DNA of 64,000 nt, taken from Agarivorans albus (lineage in GTDB: Bacteria > Pseudomonadota > Gammaproteobacteria > Enterobacterales > Celerinatantimonadaceae). The position numbers and the translations under genes were made by a program. Each line of letters starts with the position of its first letter. Positions within the stretch are counted from its first letter, which is position 1. Of this stretch, positions 9,616 through 21,252 are shown one piece after another. The stretch lies in the NCBI RefSeq assembly GCF_019670105.1, contig NZ_AP023032.1, forward strand, positions 4,162,001 to 4,226,000, in the 5' to 3' direction. The notes under the pieces were generated by a model. The model made no database searches. It saw only the letters and a list, made by a program, of their open reading frames with translations, and was not told the origin of the DNA.

Positions 9616-10669
9616 CGGGCTTGCCTAATACAGTGCTTGGCTCGATCTCACCAGAATGGGTAATAAAACGAACTTCTGGTTGCAGTAACACATTAAAGGA
9701 TTGCCATACTTGCTGGCGAATGTGGCGACATAGTGCGAGTAAATCGCTAGCTTTTGCGTTGGCTTTGTTAACCAATACCAATGCTTGATCTTGATGCACT
9801 GCTGCACCGCCGATTGAATAACCTTTTAGGCCTAGTTTATCAATTAGCCAACCCGCGGCTAACTTAGTTTGTCCCTTGCTTGCTGGATAATTTGGCATCT
9901 CAGGGTAACGAGATAGCAAGCTTGAAAGATGCTGTTGGCTAACCAAAGGGTTTTTAAAAAAGCTGCCAGCATTGCCTAATACCTTCGGATCAGGAAGTTT
10001 GCTGATGCGCATTCTGCAGACCTCTTCAAACACTGTCTGCGCAGACACATCTTCAGCTAGCTGCTGCAATCCACCATAGTCACGCTTTGCTAGCCATGAC
10101 TTACTAAGCTTAAAAGTAACCTTGCTGATAACAACTTGGTCTTTTAGCTGAGCTTTGAAAATGCTGTCTCGATAAGCAAATTTGCACTGTTTACTGCTGA
10201 GAGTTTGCATGCTGTTAGTCAGCAAAGAGTAAAATTCAACCTCACTGCATACATTGGCTAGCTCAATGCCATAAGCGCCAATGTTTTGTACTGGAGACGC
10301 ACCCACTGTTCCGGGAATCAGAGCTAAATTCTCTAAGCCAGGCATTCCTTGTTTAACAGTCCACTGCACAAACTGGTGCCAATCTTCTCCCGCTGCTGCT
10401 TTAATGGTGTAGGTCTCTGCGTCATCACTGACTTCAATGCCGCGTAACTTATTTACTATAACTAGCCCGCTAAAGTCTTCTAGCAGCAGTAAGTTAGAGC
10501 CTCCACCAATCACCATCCACGGTAGTTGCTTAGAGCCCACCCAGGCAATGAGCTCTTTGATGTCTTCAGCATGTTTTAATTCAACAAAATGCTTAGCTTT
10601 AGCCGCTAAAGCAAAGGTATTGTAGGGGCTTAAATCAACATCACTTTGTATCGAGGAAACTACACTCAT
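9602..10669 (-). CDS. murB: UDP-N-acetylenolpyruvoylglucosamine reductase MurB
   Basis: A FAD-dependent enzyme making UDP-N-acetylmuramate, the second committed step of peptidoglycan synthesis, in the cytoplasm. It has 355 residues. The FAD-binding part shows [14 protein letters not shown] (about 53-66) and the [15 protein letters not shown] block; the C-terminal domain has [10 protein letters not shown] and [21 protein letters not shown]. The layout with Tyr-rich insertions is the type I (E. coli-like) enzyme. Its start overlaps the coaA stop (ATGA) and its end overlaps birA, so coaA-murB-birA is probably one operon. Confidence 0.97.
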   Translation of the reverse strand: MSVVSSIQSDVDLSPYNTFALAAKAKHFVELKHAEDIKELIAWVGSKQLPWMVIGGGSNLLLLEDFSGLVIVNKLRGIEVSDDAETYTIKAAAGEDWHQFVQWTVKQGMPGLENLALIPGTVGASPVQNIGAYGIELANVCSEVEFYSLLTNSMQTLSSKQCKFAYRDSIFKAQLKDQVVISKVTFKLSKSWLAKRDYGGLQQLAEDVSAQTVFEEVCRMRISKLPDPKVLGNAGSFFKNPLVSQQHLSSLLSRYPEMPNYPASKGQTKLAAGWLIDKLGLKGYSIGGAAVHQDQALVLVNKANAKASDLLALCRHIRQQVWQSFNVLLQPEVRFITHSGEIEPSTVLGKPDAAE

Positions 10670-11619
10670 TTTCTTAAACGAACCCGACTTACTTCATGGT
10701 TAGCACTTTTTTCTAAAATCAAATCAGCGCGCTCTCGGGTGGGAAGAATATTCTCAATCAAATTTACGTGGTTAATTGAAGACCAGATCTGCTTAGCAAT
10801 CTCCGCGGCTTCATTTTCATCAAGTCGAGCGTAATGATGGAAATAGTTGTTGGGGTGAGTAAAAGCGCTAGCCCGTAACTTTTGAAAGCGTTCGATATAC
10901 CAAGTTTCAAGAAGCTCTGGTTCGGCATCAACAAATATTGAAAAGTCTAGGTAATCGGAAACAAATACCTGCCGAGGTTGATTGGGATAATCGCGGGCAG
11001 ACTGCAACACGTTTAAGCCTTCAAGAATAACAATATCCGGCTGTTCTACTTTAATCTGCTTATCTTTTACGATGTTATAGGAAAGGTGAGAATATACGGG
11101 CGCCGAAACACTCTCCTCTCCAGATTTAAGCGCTGCCACAAAATCGACCAAGGCTTTTTGATCATAACTTTCAGGGAAACCTTTACGCTGCATCAAGCCT
11201 CTCGCTTCAAGCTCTTCGTTAGGCAATAAGAAACCGTCGGTGGTTACAATATCAACCTTAGGATGCTCCGGCCAACGTTGCAGCAGCGCCTGTAAGATCC
11301 GCGAAGTGGTACTTTTTCCTCCGGCGACACTACCAGAAACACCAATAATATAAGGGACATGTTTTCCACTACCCAAAAAATTAGCTAATACTTCTCGGCG
11401 GTCTTGGCGCGCTTTAACGTATAAGTTGAGCAAGCGAGATAACGGCAGGTAAATATCTACAACCTGAGGCAGGGACAGCGCTTCGTTAATACCACGAATG
11501 CTTTCAAGATCATCTTCGGTAAGAGTAAGAGGTACTGATTGACGGAGTGTTGACCAAGCTTCGCGTTCAAAATCTAAATAACTAAACGCATGCGGCGCGG
11601 TGGTGTAAGTTGCTGGCAT
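10666..11619 (-). CDS. coaA: Pantothenate kinase (type I)
   Basis: CoaA (317 residues) phosphorylates pantothenate, the controlling step of coenzyme A synthesis. It has the P-loop [15 protein letters not shown] at about 95-109, TTDGFLLPN, and the C-terminal conserved [16 protein letters not shown] and [14 protein letters not shown]. Length and motifs match the prokaryotic type I enzyme, which is feedback-inhibited by CoA. It overlaps murB by 4 bp (ATGA). Upstream, 69 bp away, is the unrelated Wzc-like gene. Confidence 0.97.
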   Translation of the reverse strand: MPATYTTAPHAFSYLDFEREAWSTLRQSVPLTLTEDDLESIRGINEALSLPQVVDIYLPLSRLLNLYVKARQDRREVLANFLGSGKHVPYIIGVSGSVAGGKSTTSRILQALLQRWPEHPKVDIVTTDGFLLPNEELEARGLMQRKGFPESYDQKALVDFVAALKSGEESVSAPVYSHLSYNIVKDKQIKVEQPDIVILEGLNVLQSARDYPNQPRQVFVSDYLDFSIFVDAEPELLETWYIERFQKLRASAFTHPNNYFHHYARLDENEAAEIAKQIWSSINHVNLIENILPTRERADLILEKSANHEVSRVRLRK

Positions 11620-11688
11620 GGGCCCTTCCTATATAGTGCGGCACAACCATATACCAAAACTAAATAACTCTCCAGCTTAAGGCAGGAT

Positions 11689-13893
11689 TTAACCCTGTTT
11701 GCGGAATTTGTCTTCGCGTAAGGGAACTACTTTAGGGCTGCGTTCAACCAAATGAACAGAAGGTAGGTCGTAATCGTAAGCACGTTTGTTGCGGGCGACT
11801 TTATTAAATACTACGCCAGATATTTCTAAATCCATCCGCGCCAACTTATTCAAAGCATTCTCTATTGATTTGCCATCAGTTCGTTCCGCCTGCACAACCA
11901 ACAACGTGGCGTCTACCGAAGGTGCAACCATAACCGCATCACTAACCTGCATTAATGGGCCGGTTTCAATAACAATGCGATCGTAGTGCTGACGTAGGCC
12001 CTTAAGCAACAGCTTGAACTTTTTAGAGGCTAATAAAGAGGTAGAGTGTCGGTCAATCAAACCTGCGGTTAGAACATCAAAACCTAACTGGTTATCACGG
12101 TGAATACATTGCGATACAGAATGAGTACGCGCGAGTAAGTGGGTTAAACCCGGTTGTGACAACGAGTAATTTAAGTAGGTAGAAACCGAAGCACGGCGTA
12201 AGTCAGCATCAATCAACAATACCTTTTCTACATCACTACAGGCCGAGGCTGTTTGGATGGTTAAACTGGTTTTGCCCTCACCTTCTAAAGCAGAGGTAAA
12301 CAACACTACTTGGCCGCGGTTTGGCCGCATTTGTAAACGCGCTCGCAAAGAACGCAGTGGCTCACCCAACCAAGGGTGAACACCTTGTCTGAGCCATTTG
12401 TTGCTGCGAACCTTCACTTTTGGTACTTCAGCTATCACTTCAACACTTAGCGCATTTTCCAGCTCATCAACCGTTGAGAACGTACGTGACATAGCCTGTC
12501 TAAGTAATACAAACACCACACTCAAAATACCGGCAAGCATGCCGGCTAGTATCACGATGATTGCTTTCTTTGGTTTAATTGGAGACTCAGGGATCCGTGC
12601 GCTATCAACCAACTGAGCATAACCCCGGTTGAATCCTTCTGCGGCTTCGGCTTCCTTAAACTTCTCAAGGAAAGTGTTGTAAAGTCGGGTATTACTTTCT
12701 ATCTCGCGAGTCAGTTGGTTAAAACGCGTTGTCTTGCGGCTAAGGTCTTGATATCTCACCTTAGCTAATCGTAAAGATTCTGATAAAGCGGCTTCGCGCG
12801 CAACAGCAGACTGATAGCTTTTCTCGATACCTGAGATAATAAAATCGGTTTGGCTGCGTAGCTCTAATTCAACCCTTGAGATCTCTCCCGTCAAGGACAC
12901 ACGCTTAGGGTGTTTAGGTCCATAACGCTTAGCTAAGTCGGCTTGTTCTAATTCCAGCTCAATCCGTCGGCGCTTAATATTTTGCACCATAGGATCACGT
13001 TGAATCTCACTTAGGGAGGTTAGTTTATTTAAATCGCCAGTGGCGGTGCGTCTTACTAGATTCCATAGCGCACTGGCCTCACTTTTGATCCGCTGAGCTT
13101 CCAGTTGCTGAGTTGTCAGTTGCTGCAGCTCTTTACCGATAAGCCCTAAGATACCTTCCTGATCAACTAGGTTTTCTTGCTCGCGATACAGCTGCAGTTC
13201 AACTTCTGAGCTCTGCAGGGCAGACTTTAAGCGATTCAGCTCTTGCAATAACCAGCCAATAGTTTGATCAGTGGCCGCTTCACTAGAGCTTCGGTGATAC
13301 TCAATATAGGCTTCTGCTACCGCGATAGAGACTTGCTGAGCCAGTAACTTGTCCCAGCTTCTAAATTTGATTTCGACTAAACGACTCTTAGGTAAAGGCG
13401 TTACCGATAGTCGACTTTTAAATACCCTTAATATCTGGGCTTCACTTGGTGAATTAGTGCTACTAAATTGGGAACTATAGCCTAGGGTAATGACCTGCCA
13501 CCAATAACGCCAAGGGGCAATTGGTTTGCGTAAGAATTCAGGGTGATGTTGTAAATCTAACTTATGAATAACCGCTAATGCGATACGCTCAGAACGAAGA
13601 ATTTCTGTTTCAGTATTAAAATATGCTTCAGCTTGGGTATCGAAGTTGTAGACATCTTCTACAGCTACCATTTTGGTTTGGCTGTAACCGATCATTAGCT
13701 TAGAGGATGCTTGGTATAACGAAGGCAGTGCTTTTACATACAACATACTTAGCAGCAACGTGACCATCACAACCAAGATAATGTTTAATTTTGCTTGCCA
13801 CAAAGTAACAAAGAGATGACGTAAATCGACTTCTTTGCTCTCCCTATTTTGTGACGACTTCTGCTCTTCCATGAACCTAAACGGTGACTCCAT
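11689..13893 (-). CDS. Wzc-like polysaccharide copolymerase / tyrosine autokinase
   Basis: An inner-membrane protein of 734 residues with the architecture of BY-kinases that control chain length and export of exopolysaccharide. First membrane segment about 33-55; periplasmic Wzz-type domain with long coiled coils (about 190-400); second membrane segment about 440-465; cytoplasmic kinase domain with Walker A GEGKTS (538-543) and Walker A' VLLIDADLRR (D562, D564). The expected Walker B aspartate appears as Glu (IVIETGPL). The C-terminus has only a short tyrosine cluster (RAYDYD, Y706 and Y708) instead of the long run in E. coli Wzc. No glycosyltransferase, Wza or phosphatase gene is adjacent; it lies alone between rpsQ and coaA. 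Start 13893 is chosen for length; M8 is an alternative. Confidence 0.85.
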   Translation of the reverse strand: MESPFRFMEEQKSSQNRESKEVDLRHLFVTLWQAKLNIILVVMVTLLLSMLYVKALPSLYQASSKLMIGYSQTKMVAVEDVYNFDTQAEAYFNTETEILRSERIALAVIHKLDLQHHPEFLRKPIAPWRYWWQVITLGYSSQFSSTNSPSEAQILRVFKSRLSVTPLPKSRLVEIKFRSWDKLLAQQVSIAVAEAYIEYHRSSSEAATDQTIGWLLQELNRLKSALQSSEVELQLYREQENLVDQEGILGLIGKELQQLTTQQLEAQRIKSEASALWNLVRRTATGDLNKLTSLSEIQRDPMVQNIKRRRIELELEQADLAKRYGPKHPKRVSLTGEISRVELELRSQTDFIISGIEKSYQSAVAREAALSESLRLAKVRYQDLSRKTTRFNQLTREIESNTRLYNTFLEKFKEAEAAEGFNRGYAQLVDSARIPESPIKPKKAIIVILAGMLAGILSVVFVLLRQAMSRTFSTVDELENALSVEVIAEVPKVKVRSNKWLRQGVHPWLGEPLRSLRARLQMRPNRGQVVLFTSALEGEGKTSLTIQTASACSDVEKVLLIDADLRRASVSTYLNYSLSQPGLTHLLARTHSVSQCIHRDNQLGFDVLTAGLIDRHSTSLLASKKFKLLLKGLRQHYDRIVIETGPLMQVSDAVMVAPSVDATLLVVQAERTDGKSIENALNKLARMDLEISGVVFNKVARNKRAYDYDLPSVHLVERSPKVVPLREDKFRKQG

Positions 13894-14031
13894 TACCTAA
13901 TGTACTTCCTATAACTAACTGATACTGCCAGCTCAGCGGGCTACATGCAATTAGGAAATATTGGAATTGCAGGTGAAAAAAATGCTTCATGCTGCAAAAA
14001 ACAATAATAATATAATTGTTATTAATAAACG

Positions 14032-14059
14032 AAAAAAGGCTCCCAATGGGAGCCTTTTT
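14032..14059 (-). terminator. Terminator of the S10 operon
   Basis: A near-perfect hairpin (AAAAAGGCTCCCA, 1-2 nt, TGGGAGCCTTTTT) lies 15 bp after the rpsQ stop and ends in T6 on the minus strand. It is symmetric and could work both ways. Its position shows that the transcript ends at rpsQ and does not continue into an spc operon. Confidence 0.88.
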
Positions 14060-14073
14060 CATAGTTTTAAAGC

Positions 14074-14319
14074 TTAGGCTTTAACTACTACGTCTACCAA
14101 AGTCCAAGACTTAGTCTTAGAGATTGGAGCACATTCTCTGATGGTAACTACATCGCCTTGAGCGGCAACATTAGCTTCATCATGAGCGTGTAGCTTAGTA
14201 GTGCGTTTGGTGTATTTCCCGTAGATAGGGTGTTTAACCTGACGCTCAATAGCAACAACAATAGACTTGTCCATTTTGTCGCTAACTACTTTACCTTGCA
14301 ATGTACGGATATCGCTCAT
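14074..14319 (-). CDS. rpsQ: 30S ribosomal protein S17
   Basis: S17 (81 residues) is a primary 16S rRNA-binding protein of OB fold. It shows the start [22 protein letters not shown], the family signature [17 protein letters not shown], and [16 protein letters not shown]. Last gene of the S10 operon, it shares one base with the rpmC stop (14319). In most relatives rplN of the spc operon would follow; here a terminator and an unrelated gene follow instead. Confidence 0.99.
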   Translation of the reverse strand: MSDIRTLQGKVVSDKMDKSIVVAIERQVKHPIYGKYTKRTTKLHAHDEANVAAQGDVVTIRECAPISKTKSWTLVDVVVKA

Positions 14320-14510
14320 TACGCACCTGCCTTCTGATTCAGAATTGTTTTCACACGCGCGATATCGCGACGTACGTTTTTAAGCAAGTGAGTTTGAGCC
14401 AATTGGCCAGTACTTGCTTGCATACGCAAGTTGAATTGCTCACGAAGCAGGTTTAGTAGCTCAGCTTTAAGCTCTTCAACACTTTTATCTTTAAGTTCGT
14501 TCGCTGTCAT
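14319..14510 (-). CDS. rpmC: 50S ribosomal protein L29
   Basis: L29 (63 residues) is a helical hairpin near the peptide exit tunnel and part of the trigger factor/SRP docking site. The starting block [18 protein letters not shown] and the signature [22 protein letters not shown] are typical. It overlaps rplP and rpsQ by one base on each side, implying translational coupling. Confidence 0.99.
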   Translation of the reverse strand: MTANELKDKSVEELKAELLNLLREQFNLRMQASTGQLAQTHLLKNVRRDIARVKTILNQKAGA

Positions 14511-14920
14511 TACATCACCGTCCGCGTTACAAAAGTGGTGCTAATAGGTAACTTACGCGCAGCAAGCTCGAAAGCTTCGCGAGCAAGACCTTCTGAAACG
14601 CCGTCCATTTCATACAGAACTTTGCCTGGCTGAATTTGGGCTACCCAGTATTCCACGTTACCTTTACCTTTACCCATACGAACCTCAAGAGGCTTCTGAG
14701 TAATCGGCTTGTCTGGGAATACACGGATCCAGATTTTACCTTGACGTTTAATGTGACGAGTCATCGCACGACGTGCTGCTTCGATCTGACGAGCAGTAAG
14801 ACGGCCACGACCGGTCGCTTTAAGACCGAAGTCGCCAAAAGACACGTTTTGTCCTTTGCCTAAACCACGGTTACGACCAGTGTGTTGCTTACGGAATTTA
14901 GTACGTTTTGGTTGTAACAT
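14510..14920 (-). CDS. rplP: 50S ribosomal protein L16
   Basis: L16 (136 residues) helps shape the aminoacyl-tRNA site of the large subunit. It has the N-terminal block [19 protein letters not shown], the [24 protein letters not shown] signature region, and [19 protein letters not shown]. It lies 11 bp after rpsC and overlaps rpmC by one base. Confidence 0.99.
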   Translation of the reverse strand: MLQPKRTKFRKQHTGRNRGLGKGQNVSFGDFGLKATGRGRLTARQIEAARRAMTRHIKRQGKIWIRVFPDKPITQKPLEVRMGKGKGNVEYWVAQIQPGKVLYEMDGVSEGLAREAFELAARKLPISTTFVTRTVM

Positions 14921-14931
14921 TCCCGGTTCTC

Positions 14932-15630
14932 CTATTTAGCGTTGCGCTTGTTACCGCGCTTCGGCTTAGAAGGAGCTTCAGGTGCTGCAGCCACTGGCAT
15001 TCCGCCAAGTACTTCGCCTTTAAAGATCCAAACTTTAACGCCGATGATACCGTAAGTAGTCAACGCTTCTGAAGTTGAGTAATCGATATCAGCACGTAAA
15101 GTGTGTAGAGGTACACGACCTTCACGGTACCATTCAGCACGAGCAATTTCTGCACCGCCTAAACGACCACTAACTTGAACCTTGATACCTTTAGCGCCTA
15201 GGCGCATTGCGTTTTGTACTGCGCGCTTCATAGCACGACGGAACATAACACGACGCTCTAGCTGGCTAGAGATAGAGTCTGCTACTAATTTAGCGTCTAA
15301 CTCAGGCTTACGAACTTCTGAGATATTGATTTGCGCAGGTACGCCAGCTAATTTAGCTACGTTCTTGCGAAGTTTTTCAACATCTTCACCTTTCTTACCA
15401 ATTACAACACCTGGGCGAGCAGTGTGAATAGTTACACGGATGCTCTTAGCAGGACGTTCAATAGTAATGCGAGATACAGAAGCGCTTTTCAATTCTTTAG
15501 TTAAGAATTGACGCACTTTGTGGTCGCTGTAAAGGTTATCTGCGTATTCACCTTTATCGGCATACCAGGTTGAATTCCATGGTTTTACGATACCTAGGCG
15601 AATACCATTAGGATGTACTTTCTGACCCAT
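14932..15630 (-). CDS. rpsC: 30S ribosomal protein S3
   Basis: S3 (232 residues) lines the mRNA entry channel and contributes to helicase activity. The N-terminal KH domain (about 38-107) has [19 protein letters not shown]. The C-terminal domain holds [24 protein letters not shown] and [15 protein letters not shown]. The last 20 residues are a basic, Ala/Pro-rich tail as usual. It is flanked by rplV (10 bp) and rplP (11 bp). Confidence 0.99.
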   Translation of the reverse strand: MGQKVHPNGIRLGIVKPWNSTWYADKGEYADNLYSDHKVRQFLTKELKSASVSRITIERPAKSIRVTIHTARPGVVIGKKGEDVEKLRKNVAKLAGVPAQINISEVRKPELDAKLVADSISSQLERRVMFRRAMKRAVQNAMRLGAKGIKVQVSGRLGGAEIARAEWYREGRVPLHTLRADIDYSTSEALTTYGIIGVKVWIFKGEVLGGMPVAAAPEAPSKPKRGNKRNAK

Positions 15631-15640
15631 TGCTTATCTC

Positions 15641-15973
15641 CTAGTTATCAGACACAACCACAGTGATGTGGCTGGTACGCTTGATAATACGGTCGGCTCG
15701 GCCTTTAGCACGAGGACGAATACGCTTTAGAGTTGGACCATCATCTACGAAGATTTTGGTGATTTTCAACTCATCAATATCAGCACCTTCGTTGTGCTCA
15801 GCGTTAGCAATGGCAGATTCTAGAACTTTCTTAACAAGTCCTGCTGCTTTTTTGCTGCTGAATTGCAACGTAACAAGTGCTTTTTCAACTGGTAGACCAC
15901 GTACTTGATCTGCAACCAGGCGAGCTTTTTGCGCAGAACCACGAGCAAAACGATGTTTAGCTAAAGCTTCCAT
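15641..15973 (-). CDS. rplV: 50S ribosomal protein L22
   Basis: L22 (110 residues) has a globular domain and an extended beta-hairpin that lines the exit tunnel; hairpin mutations give macrolide resistance. It has [21 protein letters not shown] near the N-terminus and the hairpin/signature [18 protein letters not shown] near 82-99. It lies in the normal S10 operon position between rpsS and rpsC. Confidence 0.99.
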   Translation of the reverse strand: MEALAKHRFARGSAQKARLVADQVRGLPVEKALVTLQFSSKKAAGLVKKVLESAIANAEHNEGADIDELKITKIFVDDGPTLKRIRPRAKGRADRIIKRTSHITVVVSDN

Positions 15974-15984
15974 TATTTAGACTC

Positions 15985-17105
<1,121 letters not shown>

Positions 17106-17117
17106 TTAAGATACTCC

Positions 17118-17420
17118 TTACTCTGCGGCACCGGTGAAGTCGATGTCTGCACCTTCAGCTAAGGTTACATACGCTTTCTTCACGTCGTTGCGGCGACCAA
17201 AACGTGCTCCGTGACGCTTAGTTTTACCTTTTTGGTTCAAGGTAGTAACACCAGTCACTTCAACTTCGAATAGTTTTTCAACTGCAGCTTTGATTTCTGC
17301 TTTAGTAGCGGTTTTCACTACTTTGAATACGATAGTGTTATCGGCTTCAGCAGACATAGTGCTCTTTTCAGAGATATGTGGAGCTACTAGAACTTTCAAC
17401 AAACGTTCTTCGCTGATCAT
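17118..17420 (-). CDS. rplW: 50S ribosomal protein L23
   Basis: L23 (100 residues from [20 protein letters not shown]) is the main docking site for trigger factor and SRP at the exit tunnel. ATG 17420 is chosen over one three codons earlier because it matches the length of other L23 proteins and forms an ATGA overlap with the rplD stop. The C-terminal block [20 protein letters not shown] is typical. Confidence 0.98.
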   Translation of the reverse strand: MISEERLLKVLVAPHISEKSTMSAEADNTIVFKVVKTATKAEIKAAVEKLFEVEVTGVTTLNQKGKTKRHGARFGRRNDVKKAYVTLAEGADIDFTGAAE

Positions 17421-18022
17421 GCTAACCACTCCTCAATTTGTTTAACTGCATCAGCAGTTACCAACACTTTATCAAAAGCAATCAAGCTAACTGGGTCAAT
17501 ACCAGCTACGTCACGTACGTCTACTTTATATAGGTTACGTGCGGCCAAGAATAAGTTTTCGTCAACTTCAGGAGTAACGATTAATACATCGTTAAGGTCG
17601 AAGTCTTTCAACTTAGCAACTAATTCTTTAGTTTTTGGCGCTTCAACAGCAAATTTTTCAACCACAATCAAACGTTCTTGACGAACAAGTTCAGACAAGA
17701 TGCTGCGGATTGCGCCGCGGTACATTTTCTTGTTAACTTTTTGGCTGTGATCTTGTGGCTTAGCTGCAAAGGTTACCCCGCCGCTACGCCAAATTGGGCT
17801 ACGAATAGTACCGGCACGAGCTCGGCCTGTACCTTTCTGACGCCATGGTTTCTTACCACCACCTGATACTTCAGAACGTGTTTTCTGAGCGCGTGAACCC
17901 TGGCGAGAACCTGCAGCATATGCAGTTACTACCTGGTGAATCAACGCTTCGTTAAAGTCACGTCCGAAGGTAGTTTCGGAAACTTCAAGAGCGCTTTGCG
18001 CGTCTTTCAATACCAATTCCAT
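17417..18022 (-). CDS. rplD: 50S ribosomal protein L4
   Basis: L4 (201 residues) has a globular domain and a long loop reaching the exit tunnel. In E. coli it is also the autoregulator of the S10 operon, acting on the leader at transcription and translation. The loop region [19 protein letters not shown] (about 55-73) is intact. The overlap with rplW (ATGA) is normal. A long leader upstream of rpsJ makes the same autoregulation likely here. Confidence 0.99.
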   Translation of the reverse strand: MELVLKDAQSALEVSETTFGRDFNEALIHQVVTAYAAGSRQGSRAQKTRSEVSGGGKKPWRQKGTGRARAGTIRSPIWRSGGVTFAAKPQDHSQKVNKKMYRGAIRSILSELVRQERLIVVEKFAVEAPKTKELVAKLKDFDLNDVLIVTPEVDENLFLAARNLYKVDVRDVAGIDPVSLIAFDKVLVTADAVKQIEEWLA

Positions 18023-18037
18023 TACTATCTCCTAACG

Positions 18038-18673
18038 TTACGCTTTAACAGCAGGTTTAATGATCACGTCACCATTGGTAGCGCCAGGTACGGCACCTTT
18101 AACCAAAATTAGGTTACGTTCAACATCAACACGTACAACATCTAGGTTTTGCGTAGTTACACGCTCAGCACCCATATGTCCGGCCATCTTCTTGCCCTTG
18201 AATACTTTACCTGGGCTTTGGTTTTGACCAATAGAACCAGGAGCACGGTGGCTCAAAGAGTTACCGTGAGTAAAATCTTGGGTAGCGAAGTTCCAGCGTT
18301 TAACACCGCCTTGGAAACCTTTACCTTTAGAAGTACCAGTAACGTCTACTTTTTTAACTTCATTGAACAAGTCAACTTTTAGCTCATCAGCTACGTTAAC
18401 TTCTTCGCCTTCACCGTCTGCTAGACGGAATTCCCACAGGCCGCGACCCGCGTCAACACCAGCTTTAGCGAATTGACCCGCTTCTGGTTTGCTAACACGA
18501 CTTGCTTTTTTAGCGCCGGTGGTCACTTGCAGAGCGCGGTAACCGTCGCTGTCCTCAGTGATAACACGAGTAACGCGGTTTGGCTCACATTCGATTACGG
18601 TAACTGGAATAGAAGCGCCATCTTCAGTGAAGATGCGAGTCATTCCAACTTTACGACCGATTAGACCAATCAT
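18038..18673 (-). CDS. rplC: 50S ribosomal protein L3
   Basis: L3 (211 residues) is an early assembly protein with an extension reaching the peptidyl-transferase centre. It has [19 protein letters not shown] and the signature [21 protein letters not shown]; the glutamine that is methylated in E. coli L3 lies in the following [19 protein letters not shown] segment. It is second in the operon. Confidence 0.99.
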   Translation of the reverse strand: MIGLIGRKVGMTRIFTEDGASIPVTVIECEPNRVTRVITEDSDGYRALQVTTGAKKASRVSKPEAGQFAKAGVDAGRGLWEFRLADGEGEEVNVADELKVDLFNEVKKVDVTGTSKGKGFQGGVKRWNFATQDFTHGNSLSHRAPGSIGQNQSPGKVFKGKKMAGHMGAERVTTQNLDVVRVDVERNLILVKGAVPGATNGDVIIKPAVKA

Positions 18674-18704
18674 TGTAAAAACCTCTTATTAAACAGACTC
18701 AGGC

Positions 18705-19204
<500 letters not shown>

Positions 19205-19210
19205 CGCGGT

Positions 19211-19238
19211 ATTATACTCAAGCACTGTTAAAAAACAA
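19211..19238 (-). promoter_or_regulatory. Promoter of the S10 operon
   Basis: Minus strand: TTGTTT (19233-19238), 16-bp spacer, perfect TATAAT (19211-19216), followed by the GC-rich ACCGCGG. It lies in the 354-bp gap between rpsJ and the divergent sensor kinase gene. Confidence 0.65.
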
Positions 19239-19370
19239 GCCAATCTACAAATTTTGTTCAATCGCTAACCAAATCACCTTCACACAACAGCGGGAATCTT
19301 TAAGCAGCTCGCAAAACCTTAATAGTTGTAAGCCTATAATAATCAATAACAAGCATTTAAAAGAGCTAGT

Positions 19371-21233
19371 ATGAATACCCAACATAGCTTACTGATTGTT
19401 AGCCAACACCCTTGGCCAAAGCAGCTGGAGCATGAAGATGCTCCCTGGATCTACTGGCAAACTAAAACCTTTCCTAATTCCCAACAACTCTCAGAGCACC
19501 AACTTGCGCTAGTCGTTGTAGATATAGCCTTACTGCAAAGCCCTGAAAACAAAACCAGCCTAAGGCATTTACTTAGTCTGCCAACAACAGAAACAGCTAA
19601 TGTGCTGTTTTATGCCGACAAGCTACCTAGCGCTAAACAATTATGCGAGCTAGTAAATCAGTTCACGCCAATGCACATCCTGTCTCCAGAAGACTCTGAC
19701 AGTGAGTTGATTGAGCAGCTAAGATTGCATTGGCCAATTGCCGAACATCACCAGCAGCAACGTTGGTTGGAAAAACAATTGGCTGAGCATGTAGCTCAGT
19801 TTCGCGCTAACTTTTTTGATTACACCGCACTTAGCGACCAAGAGTTATCCGACCAAGTTATTTCGGCACTGTATGCCTTTTTTAAGGATAACGATGAAGA
19901 CCACTTGTGCCGAACTTACAGTGCCAACCATTTACTTACCCAAGAAGGAAAGGCCAATCAGTTTTTATGGTTTATCGCCAAAGGAGAAGTGGTTTTAAAG
20001 AAACAACAAGACCAACAAACCTTAGAAGTTGCCCGCATGCAGGCTGGCTCATTAGTAGGAGGCATGTCCTTTGTAACTGGCGAACTCGGTTTTACTAGCG
20101 CAGTGACCACCATGCAAACCGATGTGATTAAGTTAGATAGGGTCACGTTTGCCAAGGTATTGGATTCTAGCAGCCACTTATTGCCTTTGTTTACCAACTT
20201 GTTATTGCGACATTTTAATCGGCGCCTACAAAAAAGCATTCATACCAAACTTACCTTACAAAGCACGCTCAACTCTTTAGATTCTGCCCACGAACAGCTC
20301 ATCGAAAAGGAGAAGATGGCAGTGCTCGGTCAGCTCATCTCTGGCATTGCTCACGAACTAAATAATCCGGTTGCCGCCATTACCCGCGGCAGTGACACTA
20401 TTGCAAAGCAATTGCCTAAGGTACTTAACAGTCCGCTTAGTGATGCACAGCAAGCGTTGGGACAACAGCTGCTCGAAGCCGCTTTTACCCTAACCCCCAT
20501 GTCTACTAGCGAGATTCGTCAGCGTAGCAATAACTCAATCGACTTATTTGGTGATGCCATAACCGCCAGAAAGGCAGTAAGCATAGGCTTAGATAGACCA
20601 GACCTTAGGCAACAGTATTTACAGTGTGCAAGTACTTCCGATAACGTGGAGTTAATAAACGCCTTATCTAGCTTCCATCAAATTGGTAATTTTTTACGTA
20701 ATATTCAAGTCTGTGCGGCACGTATCGCAGAGCTAGTTAAAGGCTTAAAACACTACGCAGGGCAAGATCCGGAGCAACCGGTACTAGCCGACCTAAATGA
20801 AGGCATTGCCGAAACGCTAGTGATATTAGAAAACCGATTACGCGGCTTCGAAGTAGAGTGTAACTACGGTTTACTGCCAGTATATCGTTGTCACCCAATC
20901 GCCTTACAGCAAGTTTGGACTAACCTCATCGCTAACGCTTTAGATGCCATGGAGAGTCGTGGCAAGCTAAGTATTAGTAGTCAATATGTAGAAGCTTCAC
21001 CTAGTTATATTTCAATTGTTATAGAAGACACCGGCCCCGGTATAAAGCCTGAGATTATTGAGAAGATTTTCCAGCTAAATTTCACCACCAAACGAGAAGG
21101 TAATTTTGGCCTTGGTATAGGCTTAACCGTTTGCCAACAAATAGTTGCACAACATTTAGGCAGAATCGAAGTGGAATCTGAGCTAGGACAATTTACCCGT
21201 TTCATTATTACCTTACCATTAAACCAACAATAG
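19371..21233 (+). CDS. Sensor histidine kinase with cyclic-nucleotide-binding-like domain
   Basis: A 620-residue protein with no membrane segment. Residues 1-110 look like a receiver fold that lost its acidic pocket (LLIV start, VVVDIALL with D51, VLFYADKL). Residues about 150-280 resemble a CAP-type cyclic-nucleotide-binding domain (FIAKGEVVLK, AGSLVGGMSFVTGE). A coiled-coil linker leads to the dimerisation box with phospho-acceptor H328 in GIAHELNNPVAA. The ATPase domain shows the N box (TNLIANALDAME), G1 (DTGPGI) and G2 (GLGIGL). It is followed 19 bp later by a response regulator, so the two form a signalling pair. It is divergent from the S10 operon. The ligand is unknown; the domain lacks an obvious full phosphate-binding cassette, so cAMP/cGMP binding is uncertain. 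Confidence 0.85.
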   Translation: MNTQHSLLIVSQHPWPKQLEHEDAPWIYWQTKTFPNSQQLSEHQLALVVVDIALLQSPENKTSLRHLLSLPTTETANVLFYADKLPSAKQLCELVNQFTPMHILSPEDSDSELIEQLRLHWPIAEHHQQQRWLEKQLAEHVAQFRANFFDYTALSDQELSDQVISALYAFFKDNDEDHLCRTYSANHLLTQEGKANQFLWFIAKGEVVLKKQQDQQTLEVARMQAGSLVGGMSFVTGELGFTSAVTTMQTDVIKLDRVTFAKVLDSSSHLLPLFTNLLLRHFNRRLQKSIHTKLTLQSTLNSLDSAHEQLIEKEKMAVLGQLISGIAHELNNPVAAITRGSDTIAKQLPKVLNSPLSDAQQALGQQLLEAAFTLTPMSTSEIRQRSNNSIDLFGDAITARKAVSIGLDRPDLRQQYLQCASTSDNVELINALSSFHQIGNFLRNIQVCAARIAELVKGLKHYAGQDPEQPVLADLNEGIAETLVILENRLRGFEVECNYGLLPVYRCHPIALQQVWTNLIANALDAMESRGKLSISSQYVEASPSYISIVIEDTGPGIKPEIIEKIFQLNFTTKREGNFGLGIGLTVCQQIVAQHLGRIEVESELGQFTRFIITLPLNQQ

Positions 21234-21252
21234 GACTTAGAGGAGTCGCACC

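Noticed and set aside
19816..20098. Short alternative-frame open frames inside the sensor kinase gene.
   Set aside because: They lie wholly within a continuous, domain-supported frame.
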